A stretch of DNA of 64,000 nucleotides from Paenibacillus tyrphae (GTDB lineage Bacteria > Bacillota > Bacilli > Paenibacillales > NBRC-103111). Location of the stretch: positions 1-64,000 of the forward strand of contig NZ_JAMZAW010000018.1 of assembly GCF_024158745.1 (NCBI RefSeq), in the 5' to 3' direction. Below are positions 28,795 to 40,825 of the stretch, one piece after another; position 1 is the stretch's first letter; each line of letters starts with the position of its first letter. Position numbers and translations under genes: made by a program. Below the pieces are notes generated by a model that worked only from the letters and a program-made list of their open reading frames with translations, had not been told where the DNA came from and made no database searches.

Positions 28795-29763
28795 ATGATC
28801 GCTTTTCTTCGCAAAAACAGCTTCGTGCTGCTGCTGTTGGCCGCTTTCGTGCTATCGGACGTGCTCATCTCCTGGTGGGACCCGATGGTGACGTCGCGGC
28901 GTTTTTATAAGAACGATTTTACGAAGACGCTCTTCCATCACGATTGGCAGAATCGGGGGCCGGCCTTCTACGGCAACTCCGCGGTGACGGGGGCGTATAT
29001 CGAGGCGGACTCGGCCGCCAAGCTGGTGGAACTCGGGCTTTCCTACGGGAAGCTGACCGATCTGAAAGCGATTCTGGAGCAGCAGCGTTTCCAGGTGGAG
29101 GGACAGCTTGTTGTCGGCATCGACGTTCATACAATGATCGACAGCCTGGACACGGACCCGACCTACCAGTGGTTCAAGCCTTGGTACCAGCCTTACGTCT
29201 ACGCGTACCGCGACTATTTCCGCGATACCGGGACGGAGGTTGCCTGTGGCTTGTACCAAGGGCTGCTGAAGCAGGATGCTACCAAGTTTGAAGCATGCGC
29301 CCGCTTCCCGGAGACGCTGAAGCTGAGCGCGTCCGACCCGCTGGCTTACCAGCCGCGCTGGATTGATAAGGAGCTTTATTTCGGCCGAAAATCCGATGAG
29401 GATCTCCGTAAAAAATGGGACGAATACGAGCAGCGCTTCGGCTGGATGACTAACCGGGATTTCAAGAACAATCTGGACGCCTTGGACTTCATCATCGCTT
29501 ACAGCAAGCAGCAAGGCTTGCCGCTGCGCGTCGTCTGGATGCCTTGGAACCGCGGCTACAAGCTGCCGGGCTATATGCCTGCGTTGCAGGAAGAAGTCAA
29601 CCGGCGACTTCAGGCGGCCGGTGTTCCGATGCTGGATCTGCTGACGGCCTACGATCCAAAATATTTTCACGATCTCGTTCATCTGAGCCGTCAGGAAGGC
29701 GCTCCAGTGTTTACGAAGGAGGTGGACGCATGGCTCGCTTCGCTCGCAAAATCGTCGAAGTGA
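28795..29763 (+). CDS. DltD-like SGNH-fold membrane protein
   Basis: 322 residues with one N-terminal membrane helix (about 7-27) and an outer SGNH-like domain. Nucleophile motif FYGNSAV with Ser62; the C-terminal Asp-His pair is in HDLVH (Asp293, His296). This is the DltD layout: DltD takes the amino acid from the membrane complex and gives it to the polymer. Overall identity to DltD is low by eye, so DltD-like is a fold and context call. The start is ATG 28795; a GTG at 28780 is also in frame but has no spacing to its ribosome site. It lies 70 bases after the ligase. Confidence 0.8.
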   Translation: MIAFLRKNSFVLLLLAAFVLSDVLISWWDPMVTSRRFYKNDFTKTLFHHDWQNRGPAFYGNSAVTGAYIEADSAAKLVELGLSYGKLTDLKAILEQQRFQVEGQLVVGIDVHTMIDSLDTDPTYQWFKPWYQPYVYAYRDYFRDTGTEVACGLYQGLLKQDATKFEACARFPETLKLSASDPLAYQPRWIDKELYFGRKSDEDLRKKWDEYEQRFGWMTNRDFKNNLDALDFIIAYSKQQGLPLRVVWMPWNRGYKLPGYMPALQEEVNRRLQAAGVPMLDLLTAYDPKYFHDLVHLSRQEGAPVFTKEVDAWLASLAKSSK

Positions 29764-29840
29764 TCGTTTATCTCGCCATGCTCATCATGGTGCTGATCTA
29801 CTTTACCGGCAAAGGATTGTTCATCTACGAAGGGTTCTGA
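29730..29840 (+). CDS. DltX-like membrane microprotein
   Basis: 36 residues: a basic start, one membrane helix (about 8-26) and the C-terminal end FIYEGF. DltX microproteins of dlt operons have the same plan and end in FIYNEF or close variants; there the tail enters the DltB channel, and its Tyr (Tyr33 here) is thought to help relay the acyl group. ATG at 29730 sits 7 bases after a perfect AGGAGG, inside the last 34 bases of the SGNH gene, in another frame. Annotation pipelines may miss it because of its size and overlap. Position between DltD-like and MBOAT genes supports the call. Confidence 0.8.
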   Translation: MARFARKIVEVIVYLAMLIMVLIYFTGKGLFIYEGF

Positions 29841-29938
29841 TCTTGTCTTGATCGGCGCGGGCCCCGATCGGTCCTTCCGTCCCGCTCCGGGCCGGTTCCC
29901 GACCCGCACGGCGGATGCATATGTTGGAGGAATCTTCG

Positions 29939-31090
29939 ATGTGGTATTTAAATATGAACGCGGTTATGGCCATGACCGGCATGGTGCTCGTGCTTGCCCT
30001 AACCCGGCGGTGGGCGGATAACAAGCGTCTGCTGCTGCTCGCGTTCAACCTATGCTTTTTGCTGCTGTTCAGTAAAAAGCTGCTCGCTTTTTACTTGGCC
30101 TATACGGCGCTCAACTATTTGGCCTTTTTATTTCTGAGCCACACGTCGCGCTTTCGCAAGGGCTGGTTCATTCTGCTGATCGCCGCCAATGTGGCCGCTG
30201 TCTGCTCGCTGCGGCTGTTCGGCATGGAGGTATTCACTCACCCGCTGTTCGACGTTGTGATTGTACTCGGCTTGATTTACAACGTACTCAAGGTGATCGA
30301 TGCCCTGTATTTCGCCTACTTCTTCGGCAAAGACGCCCGCGCGAAGGTCGTCGATTACTTTAACTATATTTTGTTCATCCCGACGTTCACGTCCGGACCG
30401 ATTCTCAAATTCCGCGATTTTATGGCGGATACGAAGCAGCCGTATCGGGTGGATGCCGCACAGGCGGAAAGCAGCATCAAACGTATTATTCTCGGTATGT
30501 TCAAGAAGATCGTGCTCGTCACATGGATGACCGACGTGTTTAATGCCATGTCCGGGCAGGAGCTTTATACGCATCAATCGCTATTTTTGATGGTCTGGTT
30601 CTATGCCCTGATCTACTTCGACTTCTCCGGCTATTCCGATATTGCGATCGGCTTCGGACGGCTGATGGGGTACAACATTCCGGAAAACTTCAAGAAACCG
30701 TTCCAATCCCCGACGCTGACGCAGTACTGGCGCAATTGGCACGCCACGCTCGGCGACTGGTTCCGCGATCATATTTTTATATTTTTCTCGCGCCAAACGC
30801 CGACCAAATGGACCGCCGCCGGCCTGTCCATCCTTATTATGGTGCTGATCGGGCTATGGCACGGCTTTAGCTGGCTCTATCTGCTGTGGGGCGTTTACCA
30901 CGGCGTGCTGATCGCGCTGGAGAACCTGCTCGGGAAAACGACGGTCAACAAGAAAAAAGTATCCCGGACGTACTTCTACGCCCGCTGCGCGTTAACCCAG
31001 CTAATCGTGACAGCGGCCGTTATCGTCTACAGCGGCAAAAGCGAAACGGTACTCCACATCTATCGCGGTCTCCTGAACTGGCCGTTCTAA
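29939..31090 (+). CDS. DltB-like MBOAT acyltransferase
   Basis: 383 residues with about ten membrane segments. MBOAT hallmarks: PTFTSGPILKFRDF, FDFSGYSDIAIGFGRLMGY, TQYWRNWHATLGDWFRDHIF (His268) and the catalytic GLWHGFSWLYLLWG (His308). In the family it takes an acyl or aminoacyl group from a carrier protein on the inside and passes it outward. I put the start at ATG 29939, 8 bases after GGAGG; two earlier ATGs (29915, 29921) lack a site. Last gene of the operon, followed at once by a strong terminator. Confidence 0.92.
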   Translation: MWYLNMNAVMAMTGMVLVLALTRRWADNKRLLLLAFNLCFLLLFSKKLLAFYLAYTALNYLAFLFLSHTSRFRKGWFILLIAANVAAVCSLRLFGMEVFTHPLFDVVIVLGLIYNVLKVIDALYFAYFFGKDARAKVVDYFNYILFIPTFTSGPILKFRDFMADTKQPYRVDAAQAESSIKRIILGMFKKIVLVTWMTDVFNAMSGQELYTHQSLFLMVWFYALIYFDFSGYSDIAIGFGRLMGYNIPENFKKPFQSPTLTQYWRNWHATLGDWFRDHIFIFFSRQTPTKWTAAGLSILIMVLIGLWHGFSWLYLLWGVYHGVLIALENLLGKTTVNKKKVSRTYFYARCALTQLIVTAAVIVYSGKSETVLHIYRGLLNWPF

Positions 31091-31099
31091 ACATGATAA

Positions 31100-31134
31100 A
31101 AGCAGCGTCCTTTGCAGGCGCTGCTTGTTTTTTT
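31100..31134 (+). terminator. Terminator of the dlt-like operon
   Basis: AAGCAGCG/CGCTGCTT (31100-31107 with 31119-31126) followed by GTTTTTTT. Ten bases past the MBOAT stop. Confidence 0.92.
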
Positions 31135-31156
31135 CACGCGAACTCGCGAATATACT

Positions 31157-31447
31157 TCAACTGGCATCGGATTGCTTCCCGGGCGTCTCCATCACTTCTT
31201 CTTTGGCCGGAGCAGCTTGAACGGTGCATTGCAGCTGATTGCCGTTTGCCGTTATATACAATTCCCCCACATATTGAAACACATCGTCACAGTCCTTCTT
31301 ATGTACATGCACGCAGCCGGATTTCGTATTAATGTTGAGCGAGAGCTGATCGGGCAGCTCCACCAAGCATTGAAACTTTTTAAAGTTGTTTGGAAAACGC
31401 AGCCAGGTGCCTGATACCGTTTCAACAATTTGCGTATCTTTGCTCAT
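31157..31447 (-). CDS. Small hypothetical protein
   Basis: 96 residues, soluble, no signal peptide. A compact beta-rich core (GTWLRFPNNFKKFQCLV, GCVHVHKKDCDDVFQYV) with three or four Cys is followed by an Ala/Glu/Lys tail. I do not recognise the family. ATG at 31447 with AAAGGGCGG about ten bases before. Convergent with the MBOAT gene. A TACAAT -10-like box lies near 31515 on the minus strand. Confidence 0.6.
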   Translation of the reverse strand: MSKDTQIVETVSGTWLRFPNNFKKFQCLVELPDQLSLNINTKSGCVHVHKKDCDDVFQYVGELYITANGNQLQCTVQAAPAKEEVMETPGKQSDAS

Positions 31448-31669
31448 CTTACGATCCGCCCTTTCTTTAAAAAGTTGCCCCTTCCCTCCCCGGTCCGAAG
31501 AGAATTATTTCCATTGTAACCCAATCAAAAGGAAAAGAAACGGGAACGTTGTCGGGTGCTTTGTCGAAAGCTAAACTTTGCCTAGCGAACAAGCATTCGC
31601 TGCGCCGTATATTTTAAGAAAATTGCCAGAAAATAAGGGTAACCCCTTGGAAGGAGAACGTGATTCCGA

Positions 31670-31891
31670 ATGCTGACCACTCTTATCGCACTTGCGGCTG
31701 TCGTATGTGTGATCTCTGCCGCTGCGTCATTTATGCTGGCCCGAAGGCAGCAAAATAAGGAATTTGACAAGAACACAGACCCGAACACAGTCAAGCATCC
31801 CGTCATGGCCAATCCGATGCTTATCCTTTATGTGCTTTTTCCGATCGTCCTGGTTGCCGGTGCAGTTATCTGGTCTTACTATTTCAAATAA
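31670..31891 (+). CDS. Small two-helix membrane protein
   Basis: 73 residues with two membrane helices (about 3-23 and 49-71) and a polar loop between. No recognised domain. ATG 31670 follows GGAAGGAG with a rather long 13-base gap. Sixteen bases before the next gene, so probably one transcript. Confidence 0.6.
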   Translation: MLTTLIALAAVVCVISAAASFMLARRQQNKEFDKNTDPNTVKHPVMANPMLILYVLFPIVLVAGAVIWSYYFK

Positions 31892-31907
31892 GTCGGAGGT
31901 TACTTCC

Positions 31908-32216
31908 GTGGATAAAAGAAACTACTATGTTTCCGTTCAGTCAAAGACGATCATGCAGCATCAGGGCGATGCGGCTTACGAGTTGGAAATCGAAGCCACA
32001 CCGGAGGAAATCATAAAGCTTAAGGAATTATTCGAAGACATGGAGTATGCAGAGGAACAAACGTTCCCCAGGACCCTTGTTCCGGGCATTCCCTACCATC
32101 ATGACGAGGAAAACGATGTATACGACATCTATTTGAAAAACGTCTATCAAACGCTGTACAGTCTGGGTACCGACGAAACGAAAAAACATGTTCAAACGAT
32201 GAACGTTTTAGATTGA
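31908..32216 (+). CDS. Small acidic hypothetical protein
   Basis: 102 residues, soluble and acidic, with several Glu/Asp-rich helices and a PYHHDEENDVYD stretch that could bind metal. Family not recognised. I start it at GTG 31908, 8 bases after GGAGG; the open frame runs further up but would overlap the upstream gene. Likely co-transcribed with the 73-residue membrane protein. Confidence 0.65.
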   Translation: MDKRNYYVSVQSKTIMQHQGDAAYELEIEATPEEIIKLKELFEDMEYAEEQTFPRTLVPGIPYHHDEENDVYDIYLKNVYQTLYSLGTDETKKHVQTMNVLD

Positions 32217-32275
32217 AGTCGTGAACTTTTTACGAAAAAGCGACACCCCGATGCGTTATGTCCGAAACTCCTACT

Positions 32276-32303
32276 TTGAGCCGTACGCAATTAGTGATAT
32301 AAT
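32276..32303 (+). promoter_or_regulatory. Sigma-A promoter of the isomerase gene
   Basis: TTGAGC (32276-32281), 16 bases, TATAAT (32298-32303); leader of about 50 bases to the start codon. Confidence 0.65.
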
Positions 32304-32359
32304 TTGGATGAGCGTTCTATTGTACGCGCGTTCATTTTGATCATTTTCGGAGGTGTCCC

Positions 32360-33328
32360 ATGAAATTAGGCGTTTTCACGGTATTATTCCAGCAGAAGCC
32401 TTTCGAAGAAGCGCTTGACTACATTGCATCCAAAGGACTGGACGCCGTTGAAATCGGCACCGGCGGCTACCCGGGCAAAGCACATTGTGACCCGGATGTG
32501 CTGCTCAGCGATAACGGCAAGCTGAAAGCATTCAAGCAAGCGATCGAATCCCGCGGATTGACGATCAGCGCGCTCAGCTGCCACGGCAACCCGCTCCATC
32601 CGCAAAAAGCACTCGCCCAAGCCGATCACGAAGCGCTGCTCAAAACGGTTGACCTTGCCCAGAAGCTCGAGGTGCCAGTCGTCAATGCGTTCTCCGGCTG
32701 CCCGGGAGACTCCGATAACGCAAAATATCCGAACTGGCCGGTGGCTCCTTGGCCGCCCGATTTCCAAGAGATTCTCGATTGGCAGTGGGCCAACAAAGTG
32801 ATTCCGTACTGGACGGAAACCGGCAAATACGCTTCCGAGCGCGGCGTGAAATTCGGTCTCGAGCTGCACGGCGGCTTCTCCGTCCATACTCCGGCTACGC
32901 TGCTGCGTCTGCGCGAAGCGGCCGGCGACGCCATCGGCGCGAACCTGGACCCGAGCCATATGTGGTGGCAGGGCATCGATCCGGTGCAGGCGGTGAACAT
33001 TCTCGGCCGCGCAGGCGCCATTCACCACTTCCATGCCAAAGATACGTCCATCGATCCGATCAACGTCAACCGTTACGGCATCACGGATATGCAGTCCTAC
33101 GCGAACATGCTGGACCGCGCTTGGCAGTTCCGCACCGTCGGCTACGGGCATGATCTCAAGACGTGGGCAGACATCATCAGCGCGCTTCGCTTGGTCGGTT
33201 ACGACTATGTCGTCAGCATCGAGCACGAAGACGGCTTGATGTCGGTGGACGAAGGCTTTACGAAAGCGGTGCAAAACCTGCAGCAAATTCTCATCAAAGA
33301 GCCGCTTGGCGAAATGTGGTGGGTGTAA
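32360..33328 (+). CDS. Sugar phosphate isomerase/epimerase (AP2 TIM barrel)
   Basis: 322 residues of the xylose isomerase-like TIM-barrel superfamily. Opens with MKLGVFTVLFQ; metal-ligand type motifs are LELHGGFSVHT, NLDPSHMWWQG, HHFHAKDTS and SIEHED near the end. Members isomerise or epimerise sugars, inosose or related polyols; no neighbouring sugar genes narrow this one. ATG start after GGAGG. Own promoter and terminator, so monocistronic. Confidence 0.88.
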   Translation: MKLGVFTVLFQQKPFEEALDYIASKGLDAVEIGTGGYPGKAHCDPDVLLSDNGKLKAFKQAIESRGLTISALSCHGNPLHPQKALAQADHEALLKTVDLAQKLEVPVVNAFSGCPGDSDNAKYPNWPVAPWPPDFQEILDWQWANKVIPYWTETGKYASERGVKFGLELHGGFSVHTPATLLRLREAAGDAIGANLDPSHMWWQGIDPVQAVNILGRAGAIHHFHAKDTSIDPINVNRYGITDMQSYANMLDRAWQFRTVGYGHDLKTWADIISALRLVGYDYVVSIEHEDGLMSVDEGFTKAVQNLQQILIKEPLGEMWWV

Positions 33329-33334
33329 TTCAAC

Positions 33335-33370
33335 GGAGCGTCCCTCTGCTTGAGGCGGGCGCTCCTTTTT
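33335..33370 (+). terminator. Terminator of the isomerase gene
   Basis: GGAGCG-t-CCC with GGG-CGCTCC and five T, seven bases after the stop. Confidence 0.88.
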
Positions 33371-33399
33371 ATTTTCAGGAAATCACCTTTTGAAACGCC

Positions 33400-33429
33400 A
33401 AAAGGACAGCGTCCCGGGAGACCTGTCCT
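33400..33429 (-). terminator. Terminator of the small membrane protein gene
   Basis: Minus-strand AGGACAG/CTGTCCT (33423-33429 with 33403-33409) followed by TTTT; 47 bases past the stop. Confidence 0.7.
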
Positions 33430-33476
33430 TGTCCGTGCATCATGTATAATCTTATTCGCGTCTCTGCAGCAGCAGC

Positions 33477-33692
33477 TTACAGCTTGCCCATCCAGCCCAT
33501 AACCATAACTGCGCTCAAGGTTACGAATACGGCCAAGCTAACCAGACCGAAGCCAATGGCGAACGGATTTTTCTTTTTAGCGCCGAGCAACCGGATAAGG
33601 CCGATGGCAATAACTACCGTGAACAAGATCACGAAGATATCGAAACCGGAAAAGGTGCTCGTGCTCTTTGCCGCTTCTTCAGCCAAAAACAT
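33477..33692 (-). CDS. Small two-helix membrane protein, DUF2759-like
   Basis: 71 residues: a polar start, membrane helix at about 17-36, loop LLGAKKKNPFAIG, second helix at about 46-68. The layout R-x-L-x-x-K-K-N-x-x-x-I-x-F-G between two helices recalls DUF2759 proteins of Bacilli, whose function is unknown. ATG start with a perfect AAGGAGG 7 bases before, and a good sigma-A promoter, so it is well expressed. Monocistronic. Confidence 0.75.
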   Translation of the reverse strand: MFLAEEAAKSTSTFSGFDIFVILFTVVIAIGLIRLLGAKKKNPFAIGFGLVSLAVFVTLSAVMVMGWMGKL

Positions 33693-33731
33693 GGAGGGAC
33701 CTCCTTCAATATGCGAAAATACTTAATTTCT

Positions 33732-33760
33732 ATCTTATCTTGACTAGCATGGAAGTGCAA
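33732..33760 (-). promoter_or_regulatory. Sigma-A promoter of the small membrane protein gene
   Basis: Minus strand TTGCAC (33755-33760), 17 bases, TAAGAT (33732-33737). A perfect TTGACA also occurs 36 bases further upstream but has only a poor -10. The rest of the 336-base divergent gap (33693-34028) shows no clear promoter for the reductase gene. Confidence 0.65.
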
Positions 33761-34028
33761 GCGATTTATCTAGATGTAACAACTTTGTCAACATTTTCGC
33801 CGGGAAGCGGCAGGGCTTGACTTACTCACCGTAGTCCCCCTTGTGCGGAACTTCACTTAAGAAATTGGCAGCCTTTTCATCTAGAACCCAAATCCCCTGT
33901 TTATCATCAATCGTTATAAAATGGAACAATGTAAGCGATTTACGCCCCGTCCTAAACATGTTACTATAACTGTAGTTTTCACACTAAAAACATCGGAATT
34001 ATACAAAATCAAGGAGGAACACGACTTC

Positions 34029-35639
34029 ATGGCCTATGAACCCGTTTGGACGGCGGACCCATCCAAGCTGAATAAAATGGAGCTCGTCAAGCTCGAGAAA
34101 GACGGTCTTGACGTGATTCGCACCATTATTGAGCAGTATGCGCACGAAGGGTACGATTCCATTACGGAAGACGATATGAACCGTTTCAAATGGGCCGGCG
34201 TTTACGAACAGAAGCCGAAGGACGGCCATTTCATGATGCGCGTCCGCATCAACTCCGGCGTTATGACAAGCGATCAAGCCCGTACCATTGCAGGAATCGC
34301 CAAAGACTACGGACGCAATCTGATGGACGTGACTACCCGTCAGGCTATTCAGTTCCATTGGCTGCGCGTCGAGAATTTGCCTGATATTTTCAACCGTTTG
34401 GAGAAGGTCGGCTTATACTCCTACGAAGCCTGCGGCGACTGTCCTCGTACGGTCGTCGGCAATCCGCTTGCCGGCATCGACCCGGACGAGCTGATGGATA
34501 CGACCGCGCTGGTCAATCAGGTGAACGATTACTTCCTGATGAACCGGGACTTCTCGAATCTTCCGCGCAAATATAAAATGTCCATTTCTTCTAATATTTA
34601 TAACTACGGCCATGCGGAAATTCAGTGCCTGGCCTTCACGCCTGCGACGAAAACGATCGACGGAGAGGAAGTACTCGGCTTCCACGTCTGGGTCGGCGGC
34701 GGCTTGTCGGCGAAACCGCATCTCGCGAAGCAGCTTGATCTGTTCGTCTCCCCGGAGGAAGTGCTGAAAGTCGCGATCGGCGTAACCACCATCTATCGTG
34801 ACTACGGCTATCGCGAGAAGCGTCATCACGCCCGCCTGAAATTCCTCGTAGCCGATTGGGGCCCGGAGAAGTTCAAGGGAAAGCTAATCGAGCTGATCGG
34901 CGAGATGCCGGCCCGCGGCGAAGACAAAACCGTCGGCTGGAAAGCCGCTTACTTCGACGGCGTACACCCGCAGAAGCAGGAGGGCTTGAACTACATCGGG
35001 CTCAGCGTTCCGGTCGGCCGTTTGAGCGGAGACGAATTTTCAGAGCTGGCACGCATCGCAGATGCGTACGGTGATGGGCACATTCGCACCACCGTATCGC
35101 AGAATATCATTCTCTCGGGTATCCAGGACGAAAACGTAGATAAAGTACTTGCCGAAGGCGTGCTGGAGCGTCTGACCCCGAATCCGAACCATTTCGTGAG
35201 CCGGACCGTATCCTGTACCGGGAACGAGTTCTGCAACCTGGCCGTCGTCGAGACGAAGGAAAGAGCAATACGGGTCGCCGAGTACCTCGATTCCAAGATT
35301 GAGCTCGACGAGGACATCCGCATCCACTTCATCGGCTGTCCGAACGCCTGTGGCCAGAAGCACATCGCCGATATCGGCCTGCAAGGCGCACTCGTAAAAA
35401 TGCCGGATGGGATGGTCGACGCCTTCGATATCGCCGTAGGCGGCATTCTCGGACCGGGCGCTCAATTCAACCAAGCGCTGAAAGGCCCGGTAAGAGGCGA
35501 TCAGGTCGGTCCGGTGCTGGAGCAGTTGATCCTGTATTACAAGGATAACCGCGGACCGGAAGAAACGTTCCATCAATTCGCGGGTCGTGTCGGCATTCCT
35601 GCATTCCAAGAGAAGCTGACGGCAATTCTAGCCTCGTAA
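34029..35639 (+). CDS. Ferredoxin-type sulfite/nitrite reductase
   Basis: 536 residues, two ferredoxin-like/siroheme repeats. The Fe4S4-siroheme Cys set is complete: Cys396 and Cys402 in SCTGNEFC, Cys437 and Cys441 in GCPNACG. First-repeat motifs TTRQAIQFHWL and GDCPRTVVGNP are also present. Uses six electrons from ferredoxin for sulfite to sulfide or nitrite to ammonia. I see nothing that separates the two; no cys or nas genes are beside it. ATG 34029 is 11 bases after AGGAGG; 36 codons of open frame upstream have no site. It stands alone. Confidence 0.9.
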   Translation: MAYEPVWTADPSKLNKMELVKLEKDGLDVIRTIIEQYAHEGYDSITEDDMNRFKWAGVYEQKPKDGHFMMRVRINSGVMTSDQARTIAGIAKDYGRNLMDVTTRQAIQFHWLRVENLPDIFNRLEKVGLYSYEACGDCPRTVVGNPLAGIDPDELMDTTALVNQVNDYFLMNRDFSNLPRKYKMSISSNIYNYGHAEIQCLAFTPATKTIDGEEVLGFHVWVGGGLSAKPHLAKQLDLFVSPEEVLKVAIGVTTIYRDYGYREKRHHARLKFLVADWGPEKFKGKLIELIGEMPARGEDKTVGWKAAYFDGVHPQKQEGLNYIGLSVPVGRLSGDEFSELARIADAYGDGHIRTTVSQNIILSGIQDENVDKVLAEGVLERLTPNPNHFVSRTVSCTGNEFCNLAVVETKERAIRVAEYLDSKIELDEDIRIHFIGCPNACGQKHIADIGLQGALVKMPDGMVDAFDIAVGGILGPGAQFNQALKGPVRGDQVGPVLEQLILYYKDNRGPEETFHQFAGRVGIPAFQEKLTAILAS

Positions 35640-35723
35640 CACATTCGCTGCCTTACAAAAGCCGACTGAACGGGACCGCCACGTCGGTCGGCCTTTTGCT
35701 GCTGCACCAAGTTCGCTATCCGT

Positions 35724-35776
35724 AAAAAACGCTGCCCTCAAGCCAATTCATTTCCCGGCTTGGAGCAGCGTTTTTT
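35724..35776. terminator. Bidirectional terminator between reductase and uvrA
   Basis: AAAAAACGCTGC-CTCAAGCC and GGCTTG-AGCAGCGTTTTTT form a long stem with A and T runs on both sides. Suits both convergent genes. A weaker hairpin (AAAAGCCGAC ... GTCGGCCTTTT) lies just before, near 35655-35698. Confidence 0.92.
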
Positions 35777-35793
35777 CTTATGGGTCACCGAAG

Positions 35794-38676
<2,883 letters not shown>

Positions 38677-38696
38677 GTTTCGAAAGCCTCCCTTGA

Positions 38697-40703
38697 CTAC
38701 AGCTCGGCCTTCAATTCGAGCACGGCATCGCGGAGCTCCGCGGCACGCTCAAACTGCAGGTTTTTGGCTGCTTCCTTCATTTCCTGCTCCAACCGTTCGA
38801 TCAGCGAGATGCGGTCTTTCTTGGACATCTTCGCCTGCTTCACTTCCGACAAATAGTCGGCCTTCTGTTCGGCCACCTTGGTGGCTTCAATCACATCGCG
38901 CACTTTCTTCTGTATCGTTTGCGGCGTAATGCCGTGTTTCTCGTTATAAGCGATCTGAATCGTCCGGCGGCGGCTCGTTTCCTGAATCGCCTTGTCCATC
39001 GAATCGGTTACTTTATCCCCATACATGATAACATGCCCGTTGGCATTGCGCGCCGCCCGCCCGATCGTCTGGATCAAGGAGCGCTCCGCGCGCAGAAAGC
39101 CTTCTTTGTCGGCGTCGAGAATCGCCACAAGCGATACCTCGGGCAAGTCCAGCCCTTCCCGCAGCAGGTTGATGCCGACGAGAACGTGGAACGTGCCGAG
39201 CCGCAATTCGCGCAAAATCTGCATCCGCTCGAGCGTCTTGATGTCCGAGTGCAAATACCGCACTTTGATGCCGATTTCCTTGAAGTAATCGGTCAAATCC
39301 TCGGCCATCTTCTTCGTTAGCGTCGTGACGAGCACCCGTTCGTCTTTTTTGATCCGGTCTTGAATTTCTTCCAGTAGATCGTCGATCTGCCCTTTGGTCG
39401 GGCGAACTTCGATCACCGGATCGACGAGTCCGGTCGGACGAATAATCTGCTGCACCATCTCGGGACAATGCTCCAGCTCGTACGGTCCCGGCGTCGCCGA
39501 GACGTAAATAATCTGATTCACTTTCTCTTCGAACTCCTCGAAACGGAGCGGCCGGTTATCCAGTGCCGAAGGAAGCCGGAAGCCGTGATCGACGAGCACT
39601 TCCTTACGCGCCCGGTCGCCGTTGTACATCGCGCGGACCTGCGGCAGCGTCACGTGCGATTCATCCACGATCACGAGCATGTCGTCCGGGAAATAATCGA
39701 ACAGCGTGTACGGCGTCGCTCCGCGCTCGCGGAACGTCAGAGGTCCCGAATAGTTCTCGATCCCGGAGCAGAAACCCATCTCCTGCATCATCTCGATGTC
39801 GTAGCGCGTCCGCTGCTCCAGCCGCTGCGCCTCCAGCAGCTTGCCCTCTCCGCGCAGCTGCTCGAGCCGTTCCTCCAGCTCCCGTTCGATATTCACGAGC
39901 GCCCGCTTCATCGTTTCCTCGTGCGTCACGAAGTGGGACGCCGGGAAGATGGCGATATGATCGCGTTCGCCGATAATCTCGCCGGTGAGCACGTTAATCT
40001 CCGTGATCCGCTCGATTTCATCGCCAAACAGCTCCACACGGACCGCTTGCTCGCCGCGTGAAGCCGGGAAAATCTCGATAACGTCGCCGCGCACGCGGAA
40101 CGTGCCCCGCACGAAGTTCATGTCGTTGCGCTGGTACTGAATGTCGATGAGCCGATGCAAAATGTCGTTGCGGGAACGCTCCATACCGACCCGCAGCGAT
40201 AGCACGAGATCCCGGTACTCCATCGGAGAACCGAGGCCGTAGATGCACGATACGCTCGCGACGATAATGACGTCACGGCGTTCGAAGAGCGAGCTGGTCG
40301 CCGAGTGCCGGAGCTTGTCGATTTCTTCGTTAATGCTTGAGTCCTTCTCAATATACGTATCCGACGACGGAATGTACGCCTCCGGCTGATAGTAATCGTA
40401 ATAGCTGACGAAATAGGAAACGGCGTTGTTCGGGAAAAACTCCTGCAGCTCGCTGCACAGCTGCGCGGCTAGCGTCTTGTTGTGCGCAATCAGCAGCGTC
40501 GGCCGGTTCAACTGGGCGATCACATGGGCAGCCGTAAACGTCTTCCCCGTTCCCGTTGCGCCAAGCAGCGTCTGATGTCTTTTCCCTTCACGCACACCGT
40601 TCACCAGCTGCTCGATTGCGGCCGGCTGATCCCCTTGCGGCTGAAACTCCGCTACGAGCTGGAATTTCTTGTCGCTGTAGACGACTTCGTTCATTTTGCT
40701 CAT
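38697..40703 (-). CDS. uvrB: Excinuclease ABC subunit B
   Basis: 668 residues. Walker A GATGTGKT near 45-52, the beta-hairpin [17 protein letters not shown] that clamps damaged DNA, helicase motifs ([17 protein letters not shown]) and the C-terminal UVR motif that recruits UvrC. Loads on lesions with UvrA and verifies damage. ATG at 40703 preceded by GGGTGAT; a second ATG three codons on is possible. First gene of uvrBA. Confidence 0.97.
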   Translation of the reverse strand: MSKMNEVVYSDKKFQLVAEFQPQGDQPAAIEQLVNGVREGKRHQTLLGATGTGKTFTAAHVIAQLNRPTLLIAHNKTLAAQLCSELQEFFPNNAVSYFVSYYDYYQPEAYIPSSDTYIEKDSSINEEIDKLRHSATSSLFERRDVIIVASVSCIYGLGSPMEYRDLVLSLRVGMERSRNDILHRLIDIQYQRNDMNFVRGTFRVRGDVIEIFPASRGEQAVRVELFGDEIERITEINVLTGEIIGERDHIAIFPASHFVTHEETMKRALVNIERELEERLEQLRGEGKLLEAQRLEQRTRYDIEMMQEMGFCSGIENYSGPLTFRERGATPYTLFDYFPDDMLVIVDESHVTLPQVRAMYNGDRARKEVLVDHGFRLPSALDNRPLRFEEFEEKVNQIIYVSATPGPYELEHCPEMVQQIIRPTGLVDPVIEVRPTKGQIDDLLEEIQDRIKKDERVLVTTLTKKMAEDLTDYFKEIGIKVRYLHSDIKTLERMQILRELRLGTFHVLVGINLLREGLDLPEVSLVAILDADKEGFLRAERSLIQTIGRAARNANGHVIMYGDKVTDSMDKAIQETSRRRTIQIAYNEKHGITPQTIQKKVRDVIEATKVAEQKADYLSEVKQAKMSKKDRISLIERLEQEMKEAAKNLQFERAAELRDAVLELKAEL

Positions 40704-40825
40704 CTGATCACCCGTTCATTAAAAAGACTTTGTTTTCCTTCTAAACTTTTATCTACCATATTCCGATAAATAACTAAGCATCGGTTGACGCGCGTTCGAC
40801 TCCGTTCGACGATTTCCTTTGATAG

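Noticed and set aside
23885-31090. Reading the region as an O-acetylation or alginate-type acylation cluster
   Set aside because: MBOAT plus SGNH alone would allow it, but the adjacent ACP, aminoacyl ligase and FIYEGF microprotein point to aminoacyl transfer.
33921-34028. 36-codon N-terminal extension of the sulfite/nitrite reductase
   Set aside because: No ribosome site, and homologues begin near the ATG at 34029, which follows AGGAGG.
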